DNA of 6,011 nt from Candidatus Dormiibacterota bacterium. GTDB lineage: Bacteria > Chloroflexota > Dormibacteria > Aeolococcales > Aeolococcaceae. The stretch covers positions 1 to 6,011 of the forward strand of contig PLXL01000131.1 of assembly GCA_003153215.1 (NCBI GenBank), read 5' to 3'. The translations under genes and the position numbers were made by a program. Positions 1-5,151 of the stretch are shown piece by piece (positions within the stretch are counted from its first letter, which is position 1; the number at the start of each line of letters is the position of its first letter). A model generated the notes under the pieces. It was given only the letters and a program-made list of their open reading frames with translations, did no database searches and was not told the DNA's origin.

Positions 1-1623
1 GCCGCCAACATCCTCAAGCCGGCGCTGGCGCGCGGCGAGATCCAGTGCATCGGGGCGACCACGCTCAACGAGTATCGCAAGTACATTGAGAAGGACGCCG
101 CCCTGGAGCGCCGCTTCCAGCCCGTCTACGTCGACGAGCCGACCCTCCAGGAGACCATTGACATCCTGCACGGGATCCGGCCCCTCTACGAGAAGCACCA
201 CCGGGTCAAGATCACCGACGCGGCTCTCAAGTCGGCCGCCGAGCTGTCGGTGCGCTACGTCGCCGACCGGTCGCTGCCGGACAAGGCGATCGACCTCATC
301 GACGAGGCGAGCGCCCGGGTCCGCATGAAGCTGACCACGACCCCGGACGAGCTCCGCGCCATGCAGAAGGAGATCCGCGAGCTCGTGACCCAGAAGGAAG
401 AGGCCATCGCCGGTCAGGACTACGAGACCGCGGCCAACTTCCGGGACAACGAGAAGAAGCTCAAGGAGAAGTACGTCTCCGAGGAGATGGCCTGGCGGGA
501 CAAGCTCGGCGCGACCGTGCCCGACGTCACCGAGGAGCACATCGCCGAGATCATCAGCTCGTGGACCGGTGTGCCCGTGTCCCGGCTGGTGGAGGAGGAG
601 ACCACCAAGCTGCTCCAGATGGAGGCGGAGATCCACAAGCGGCTCATCGGGCAGGACGAGGCGGTCAAGGTGATCTCGCAGGCGGTGCGGCGTGCCCGCG
701 CCGGGCTGAAGGACGCCCGCCGGCCGATCGGCTCGTTCATGTTCCTCGGGCCCACCGGGGTGGGCAAGACGGAGCTGGCACGCTCGCTGGCAGCCTTCCT
801 CTTCGACAACGAGGACGCCATCATCCGGCTCGACATGAGCGAGTTCATGGAGCGGCACTCGACCGCCCGTCTGGTCGGCTCGCCGCCCGGTTATGTCGGT
901 TACGACGAGGGTGGTCAGCTCACCGAGGCGGTGCGCCGCCGCCCGTACAGCGTCGTCCTCTTCGACGAGATCGAGAAGGCCCACCCCGAGGTCTTCAACA
1001 TGCTGCTCCAGATCCTCGAGGACGGCCGGTTGAGCGATGCCAAGGGGAAGGCGGTCAACTTCGCCAACACCATCGTGATCATGACCAGCAACCTCGGCGT
1101 CGCCAGCCTGAAGAGCAATCTCTCGCTCGGCTTCCAGCCGGCGATGACGACCGACCGTGCCATCGACTACGACCACGCCAAGATGCGCGACAGCATCATG
1201 GAGGAGCTCAAGCGGGCCTTCCGCCCCGAGTTCCTGAACCGGGTCGATGCGGTGGTCGTCTTCCAGCGGCTCAATCACCCTCAGATGCGCCAGATCGTCG
1301 ACCTGATGCTGGCCCGTCTCGCCACTCACCTGGCGGCCCAGGAGTTGCAGCTCACCGTCGCCGACGAGGCCAAGGACCGCATCGTCGAGGAGGGCTTCGA
1401 CAAGATCTACGGCGCCCGGCCGCTCCGCCGGGTCATCCAGAAGGTGATCGAGGACCCGCTCTCGGAGGAACTGCTCCGGCTCAAGCATGGCCCCGGCGAC
1501 ACCGTCGTGGTCGAGGTGGTGGACGGCGAGATCAAGATGCAGCTGGTCTCCAAGTCGACCCGGCGCGAGAAGAGCGAGCGGAAGGAGAAGGCCGAGGCGG
1601 CAGCAGCGGCGCCCTCCGAGTAG
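1..1623 (+). CDS. clpC: ClpC-type AAA+ protease ATPase subunit (5' end missing)
   Basis: This is a cytoplasmic Hsp100 unfoldase that would feed substrates to the ClpP peptidase. The frame is open from base 1 to a TAG at 1621-1623, giving 540 residues. ClpC is usually about 820-850 residues, so roughly 290 N-terminal residues (the N-domain and the first Walker A and B) lie outside the window. Window residues 1-40 carry the end of the first AAA domain, with sensor-like GATT and the arginine-finger segment ERRFQPV. A charged, UVR-like coiled segment lies at about 134-158 (QDYETAANFRD), which is typical of ClpC rather than ClpB. The second AAA domain has Walker A GPTGVGKT at 250-257, pore loop GYVG, Walker B LFDE ending at D322-E323, MTSN sensor 1, the FRPEFLNR arginine finger and GARPLRR sensor 2. 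An LGF tripeptide at 376-378 matches the ClpP-docking loop. The last 25 or so residues are a Lys/Arg/Glu tail ending in poly-Ala. Family assignment is firm. Confidence 0.96.
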   Translation, partial: AANILKPALARGEIQCIGATTLNEYRKYIEKDAALERRFQPVYVDEPTLQETIDILHGIRPLYEKHHRVKITDAALKSAAELSVRYVADRSLPDKAIDLIDEASARVRMKLTTTPDELRAMQKEIRELVTQKEEAIAGQDYETAANFRDNEKKLKEKYVSEEMAWRDKLGATVPDVTEEHIAEIISSWTGVPVSRLVEEETTKLLQMEAEIHKRLIGQDEAVKVISQAVRRARAGLKDARRPIGSFMFLGPTGVGKTELARSLAAFLFDNEDAIIRLDMSEFMERHSTARLVGSPPGYVGYDEGGQLTEAVRRRPYSVVLFDEIEKAHPEVFNMLLQILEDGRLSDAKGKAVNFANTIVIMTSNLGVASLKSNLSLGFQPAMTTDRAIDYDHAKMRDSIMEELKRAFRPEFLNRVDAVVVFQRLNHPQMRQIVDLMLARLATHLAAQELQLTVADEAKDRIVEEGFDKIYGARPLRRVIQKVIEDPLSEELLRLKHGPGDTVVVEVVDGEIKMQLVSKSTRREKSERKEKAEAAAAAPSE

Positions 1624-1633
1624 GAGCGAGGAG
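1622..1633 (+). promoter_or_regulatory. Shine-Dalgarno region of the GH3 gene, overlapping the clpC stop
   Basis: Two AGGAG motifs, at 1622-1626 and 1629-1633, begin inside the clpC stop codon. The second sits six bases before an ATC codon at 1640 that is in the GH3 reading frame. No ATG, GTG or TTG in that frame follows at a usable distance. The overlap with the clpC stop suggests translational coupling. Confidence 0.55.
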
Positions 1634-1639
1634 ACGGAC

Positions 1640-3790
1640 ATCGATCAGCCCCGATCCCGCAAGCGCTCGGCCCGTGACATCCCTGCGCTCGTGGCCGCCA
1701 TGACCCTCGACGAGAAGGCGTCGCTCACCGCGGGTATCGACCTCTGGCACACCGCCGCGATCCCGCGACTGGGCATCCCCTCAGTGAAGTTCACCGACGG
1801 GCCCAACGGCGCCCGGGGCGGGACCGTCGGGTTCCTCTCGGTGACGCCCTCGCTCTGCATCCCTTCGGGGACCGCGCTGGCGGCGACCTGGGATCCCGCC
1901 CTGGTGGCGGAGGCGAGCGCCGCCGTCGCCCGCCAGGCCCGCGACAAGGGCGCCAGGGTGCTGCTGGCGCCGACCGTGAATCTGCACCGTCACCCCCTCT
2001 GGGGCCGCAACTTCGAGGCCTTCTCCGAGGACCCGCTGCTGACGGCAAAGCTCGCCGTGGCCTACATCCGGGGCGTCCAGGACCAGGGGGTGATCGCCAC
2101 CGTCAAGCACCTCATTGGCAACGAGACCGAGTTCGAGCGCTACACCAGCTCGTCGGTGATCGACGAGCGCACCCTGCGAGAGCTCTACCTCCTGCCTTTC
2201 GAGCACGCCGTCAAGGTCGCCGGGGTGCTCGCCGTCATGACCAGCTATAACCGAGTCAACGGCGCGCACGTCCCCGACACCTCGCGCTTCCTGACGGAGA
2301 TCCTCCGGCAGGAGTGGGGTTTCGACGGCTTCGTCATGACCGATTGGTACGGACTTTCGAACACCGTCGAGGCGGCCGGAGCTGGTCTCGATCTGGAGAT
2401 GCCAGGGCCCGCTCGCTCATTCGGCGCGACGCTCGGCGAGGCGGTGCGCGGTGGACAAGTCGAGGAGGCCATGCTGGACGCCAAGGTCGAGCGCATGCTC
2501 ACCGTCTTCGACGGCGTCGGCGCCCTCGACGACCCCGAGCTGGAGCAGGAGAGCCCGGTGGACCGGCCCGAGGATCGCGAGATCGCACGGAGGGCCGCGT
2601 CGGAGGCGGCCGTGCTGCTCGCCAACCGCGGCGTGCTCCCCCTCCGGGCAGGAGCCTTGCGCAAGATCGCGGTGGTCGGCCCCAACGCTGATCAGCCGGC
2701 GATCATGGGTGGCGGCAGCGCGAGGGTCACGCCCCACTACCTGCTGTCGCCGCTGCAAGCCCTGCGCCTGCGCCTCGGTGACGGCGTCGAGATCGTGTAC
2801 GAGGCCGGAGAGGACGAGGCGGGCATCGAGCGGGCGGTGGCCCTGGCCGACGGCGCCGACGCCGTCGTGGTGATCGTCGGCACGGACCAGACGGTGGAGA
2901 GCGAGGGCTACGACCGCGCGACCATCAACCTCCCTGGAAAGCAGGACGAACTGGTCCGGGGCATCGTTCGTGCGACCCCGGACGCCGTGGTGGTCGTCAA
3001 CTCGGGGTCGCCGGTCGCCATGCCATGGGCAGCGGAGGCCGGTGCCCTCCTCCAGATCTGGTTCTCGGGCGAGGAGCTTGCCAACGCCCTCGTCGACGTG
3101 CTCCTCGGCGATGCCGATCCCGGCGGACGCCTGCCGACCACCCTGCCCCTCCTCATCGAGCATTCGCCCGCGTTCGGCAACTTCCCCGGCGAGAGCAGCG
3201 AGATCCGGTACGCCGAGGGGCTGCTGATCGGCTATCGCTGGTACGAGGCGCGCCGGCTGCCGGTGCGCTTTCCGTTCGGCCATGGGCTCTCCTACACCAC
3301 CTTCGGGATCGGGCCGCCGCGGCTGTCGAGCACCCACCTGGCGGCCGGTGGGCGGCTGCAGGTCGACGTCGTGGTGACCAACACAGGGACCCGCCGGGGC
3401 TCGGAGGTCGTGCAGCTCTACGTGGGCCCGCCGGACGGCGGCTCGGCTGCGCCCGACCGCCGGCTCCGCCCCGTGAAGGAGCTCAAGGCTTTTGCCAAGG
3501 TCCGTCTGGACCCGGGGGAATCGACGACGGTGAGACTGGGGTTGGGGGAGCGCTCCTTCGCCTACTACGACGTGGCCGACGAGGCCTGGCAGGAGATGGT
3601 GCATCGCCGTGCCAATCCGCCCGCGCACGTCCACGACGGGCCTCTGCACCACCGGCAGGCCGGTTGGTACGTGGACAGCGGCACCTACCAGCTGCACATC
3701 GGGCGGTCGTCCGCGGACATCGCCCACGTCCTGGACGTCGAGGTCGACGGCGGTAGCGAGCCGCTCGCTACTTCCGTCTCCCTCGACTGA
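1640..3790 (+). CDS. Glycoside hydrolase family 3 (beta-glucosidase-like)
   Basis: GH3 retaining enzymes release terminal beta-linked sugars, usually glucose or xylose; the exact substrate cannot be read here. Counting from the ATC at 1640 gives 716 residues. The N-terminal barrel has DGPNGARG (substrate-binding D53), GRNFEAFSEDP from 122, the KH pair at 156-157, and the nucleophile D235 in VMTDWYG. The alpha/beta sandwich has ESEGYDR, with E422 as likely acid/base. No PA14 insertion is present before it. An FnIII-like domain follows (about 560-650, containing VVVTNTG and VVQLYVG), and the end has the usual W-V-x-x-G-x-Y pattern. About 25 His-rich residues are inserted between W650 and W676. 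No signal peptide is visible, so it is probably cytoplasmic. The start is uncertain. GTG at 1691 and ATG at 1700 would cut into the conserved first helix (IPALVAAMTLDEKA), and ATG at 1487 would add an Arg-rich stretch read out of frame through clpC. The frame ends with TGA at 3788-3790. Confidence 0.93.
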   Translation: MDQPRSRKRSARDIPALVAAMTLDEKASLTAGIDLWHTAAIPRLGIPSVKFTDGPNGARGGTVGFLSVTPSLCIPSGTALAATWDPALVAEASAAVARQARDKGARVLLAPTVNLHRHPLWGRNFEAFSEDPLLTAKLAVAYIRGVQDQGVIATVKHLIGNETEFERYTSSSVIDERTLRELYLLPFEHAVKVAGVLAVMTSYNRVNGAHVPDTSRFLTEILRQEWGFDGFVMTDWYGLSNTVEAAGAGLDLEMPGPARSFGATLGEAVRGGQVEEAMLDAKVERMLTVFDGVGALDDPELEQESPVDRPEDREIARRAASEAAVLLANRGVLPLRAGALRKIAVVGPNADQPAIMGGGSARVTPHYLLSPLQALRLRLGDGVEIVYEAGEDEAGIERAVALADGADAVVVIVGTDQTVESEGYDRATINLPGKQDELVRGIVRATPDAVVVVNSGSPVAMPWAAEAGALLQIWFSGEELANALVDVLLGDADPGGRLPTTLPLLIEHSPAFGNFPGESSEIRYAEGLLIGYRWYEARRLPVRFPFGHGLSYTTFGIGPPRLSSTHLAAGGRLQVDVVVTNTGTRRGSEVVQLYVGPPDGGSAAPDRRLRPVKELKAFAKVRLDPGESTTVRLGLGERSFAYYDVADEAWQEMVHRRANPPAHVHDGPLHHRQAGWYVDSGTYQLHIGRSSADIAHVLDVEVDGGSEPLATSVSLD

Positions 3791-3873
3791 CGTCGCAGGC
3801 CCAGGCCGCTCGACGGAGCTCGCCTACCCCTACCATCCGGCGGCATCACCTCGTCCCGGTTTCGGAGGGAGAC
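3791..3873 (+). promoter_or_regulatory. Spacer with ribosome binding site and weak promoter-like motif
   Basis: This 83-base gap separates the GH3 stop from the zinc-ribbon gene. GGAGG at 3864-3868 lies five bases before the GTG at 3874 and supports that start. TACCAT at 3831-3836 resembles a -10 box in a relatively C/T-rich stretch, but no good -35 hexamer is seen at normal spacing. The promoter is therefore only a suggestion; the ribosome binding site is solid. No terminator with a T-tract is visible after the GH3 gene, so read-through from upstream is possible. Confidence 0.45.
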
Positions 3874-4665
3874 GTGTACTGCGACCAGTGTGGCCAGCCA
3901 CTGCACGACCTGGCGCACTACTGCTCCGCCTGCGGAGCCCCGGTGACCCTTGCGTCGGCGCAGACGTCGACGCCGTCGGACTCGCCGGCGGGCCCGTCGC
4001 CTGCGACCGCGGCCGGTGCGGATGCGCCTGCCGTCGGTGACGCCGGATCACTCCCGCCCATGGTGGTGCCGGCACCGGGGGAAGTCGGCGACATCCCGAT
4101 CAGGGTGGGCAAGCAGCTGACCCTGGGCGCGAGGGTCGGGGGGAGGGGCGGCCCCATCTACTTCCTGGCCGGCGCTGGCGCCCTGACCCGGCGCTACTCG
4201 CGGCGCTTTCCACTGACCCCGGAGGGCTGGGCCACGGCCTGGGACGAGTTCGCCTCGGGCGACCCCGACGCGGCCGGAGCGCATCAGCAGGCCGTGCGGG
4301 ACAGGGTTCGGGCTGAGCGGTCGCCGCAGCCGTCCCCGAGCGCGAGCCCGCCGCCCCCGGATCGCCAGATGGAGCCGCACGGCCCGCACCCCCACCGCCG
4401 GCCGACCAATGTCCTCGCCATCGCGGCACTGGTGATGGGCGTCTGGTGCTTCACGGTCATCGGTGCGGTGCTCGCACTGATCTTCGGCGGCATCGCCCTC
4501 CGGCAGATCGAGGAGCGCGGCGAGCGCGGAGGCAGTCTGGCCCGCGCCGCCATCATCCTGGGCTTTGCCGGACTGGCCGTGGGCATTGTGGGATTCATCG
4601 TGATCGCGGCGATCCTCGCTTCCGCCACGCCGACCCCGGGGCCGGTGATCGTCTACCCAGGCTAG
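3874..4665 (+). CDS. Zinc-ribbon, DUF4190-like two-helix membrane protein
   Basis: This is a 263-residue protein of unknown function. The N-terminus is a small zinc ribbon with two CxxC pairs (C3, C6, C17, C20), a form common at the head of bacterial membrane proteins. Residues about 25-70 are a low-complexity Ala/Pro/Ser/Thr linker. Residues about 72-145 look folded, with a Gly-rich strand region (VGKQLTLGARVGG) and an aromatic patch (EGWATAWDEF), and I do not recognise them. A second Pro/Ser/His-rich linker follows. Two hydrophobic helices at about 180-205 and 225-250, separated by a charged loop (RQIEERGERGG), match the DUF4190 layout. There is no signal peptide, so the zinc ribbon and middle part are probably cytoplasmic, with the protein anchored at the C-terminal end. 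GTG is chosen as start because of GGAGG five bases upstream and because it begins the ribbon with MYCDQCG. The stop is TAG at 4663-4665. Confidence 0.85.
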   Translation: MYCDQCGQPLHDLAHYCSACGAPVTLASAQTSTPSDSPAGPSPATAAGADAPAVGDAGSLPPMVVPAPGEVGDIPIRVGKQLTLGARVGGRGGPIYFLAGAGALTRRYSRRFPLTPEGWATAWDEFASGDPDAAGAHQQAVRDRVRAERSPQPSPSASPPPPDRQMEPHGPHPHRRPTNVLAIAALVMGVWCFTVIGAVLALIFGGIALRQIEERGERGGSLARAAIILGFAGLAVGIVGFIVIAAILASATPTPGPVIVYPG

Positions 4666-4702
4666 CTGGGAACCGAACCCCGTCTCCTGGGCATGCGCGC
4701 GT

Positions 4703-4715
4703 GGGCGGCGCGCCC
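4703..4715. terminator. Small GC hairpin after the zinc-ribbon gene
   Basis: GGGCG-GCG-CGCCC forms a 5-base-pair stem with a 3-base loop about 38 bases after the stop codon, followed by TTGT. It could be a weak intrinsic terminator, but the T-tract is poor and such hairpins arise easily in GC-rich DNA. Confidence 0.25.
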
Positions 4716-4740
4716 TTGTCCGCGGGCACTGGTCCGGCCA

Positions 4741-4790
4741 CCCGGCGAGGTCACGCTGGCCACCCCAGTGTTCTGTCACCTCTCGCCGGG
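4741..4790. repeat. Nested inverted repeat (9-bp outer stem, 7-bp inner stem)
   Basis: CCCGGCGAG at 4741-4749 pairs perfectly with CTCGCCGGG at 4782-4790. Inside its 32-base loop, ACGCTGG (4753-4759) pairs with CCAGTGT (4765-4771), with one G-T wobble and a 5-base loop. The two stems stack into a cruciform- or RNA-like fold downstream of the zinc-ribbon gene. No T-tract follows. It may act as a terminator or 3' stabilising element for that transcript, or it may be incidental. Confidence 0.4.
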
Positions 4791-4799
4791 GGCCCGCTC

Positions 4800-4819
4800 G
4801 GGCGGGGAGGCATCCGCCC
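4800..4819. repeat. Hairpin next to the minus-strand frame stop
   Basis: GGGCGG at 4800-4805 pairs with CCGCCC at 4814-4819 around an 8-base loop. It lies immediately beyond the TGA (minus strand, 4822-4820) of the minus-strand frame, which is where a terminator for that frame would sit. It lacks a T-tract. Confidence 0.25.
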
Positions 4820-5101
4820 TCACCCGCTGTAGGACGCAGCCGGCGGCGAAAGCCGGTCGATGGCGGTCTCGGACCCCTGGTGGAAGCTGGGGTTGCCCTC
4901 CTCGAAGGCACCGATTCGGCCGTTGTCCAGCGTCCGGCGGCCACTCGTCGAGTACCACAGGCCGACATCGGCGCTCCCCGAGTACCGGAGGTGAGTCGGC
5001 TTGGGGGCATCGTCGATCCGGGGGGCAACCAGCTGACGCCTTCCAACATCAGGCCGGGTGTCCGGCAGCGTGCACACGACGTCTGGCGATGTAACATGCA
5101 T
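4820..5101 (-). CDS. Unrecognised minus-strand ORF, possibly a gene remnant
   Basis: This frame encodes 93 residues from ATG at 5101 to TGA at 4822-4820. I do not recognise the family. It stands out from antisense shadows because its composition is protein-like (GLWYSTSGRR, AFEEGNPSFHQG, ETAIDRL) and not Arg/Pro/Ser-dominated. In its last 60 or so codons nearly nine in ten third positions are G or C. The same frame stays open upstream to 5155, adding 18 residues such as GLRYWLRKLAPDA, before an in-frame TAG (minus strand, 5158-5156). No ATG, GTG or TTG starts that extension, and no Shine-Dalgarno precedes the ATG at 5101. It could be the 3' end of a gene truncated on its 5' side, a small real gene with an unusual start, or chance. 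It overlaps no plus-strand gene except possibly the first codon or so of the ice-binding gene. Confidence 0.35.
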   Translation of the reverse strand: MHVTSPDVVCTLPDTRPDVGRRQLVAPRIDDAPKPTHLRYSGSADVGLWYSTSGRRTLDNGRIGAFEEGNPSFHQGSETAIDRLSPPAASYSG

Positions 5102-5104
5102 CGC
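5086..5104. promoter_or_regulatory. Inverted repeat in possible promoter region of the ice-binding gene
   Basis: GCGATG at 5086-5091 and CATCGC at 5099-5104 form a perfect 6-base inverted repeat with a 7-base spacer. Between them lies TAACAT (5092-5097), a partial -10-like match in a locally AT-richer patch about 55 bases before the GTG at 5152. No convincing -35 is seen. An operator overlapping a promoter would look like this, but it could equally be incidental. Confidence 0.25.
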
Positions 5105-5139
5105 GTCAGCATCAGGAGCGAGCTTCCTGAGCCAATAGC

Positions 5140-5144
5140 GGAGG
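5140..5144 (+). promoter_or_regulatory. Ribosome binding site fixing the GTG start at 5152
   Basis: GGAGG lies seven bases before the GTG at 5152, whose frame encodes the signal peptide and ice-binding domain. The nearby ATG at 5147 is too close to the GGAGG and in the wrong frame. Confidence 0.8.
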
Positions 5145-5151
5145 CCATGCA

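Noticed and set aside
561..1703. Plus-strand frame overlapping clpC in another register
   Set aside because: The translation is Arg/Pro/Gly-rich without motifs, while the clpC frame is unambiguous over the same bases.
2417..3727. Long open frame on the minus strand opposite the GH3 gene
   Set aside because: It is antisense to a gene with clear catalytic motifs, and its His/Gly/Arg/Val-rich translation shows no domain; long antisense frames are expected in GC-rich coding DNA.
4666..4740. Possible tRNA-like or small RNA sequence after the zinc-ribbon gene
   Set aside because: No cloverleaf can be folded: there is no matching acceptor stem, anticodon arm or T-arm consensus, and the GC hairpins are short.
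4950..5010. Slight resemblance of LRYSGSADVGLWYS (minus strand) to the RNase H region of copia-type retroelements
   Set aside because: Only a short stretch is similar, no flanking RNase H or reverse transcriptase motifs exist, and such elements are not expected in a bacterial GC-rich context.
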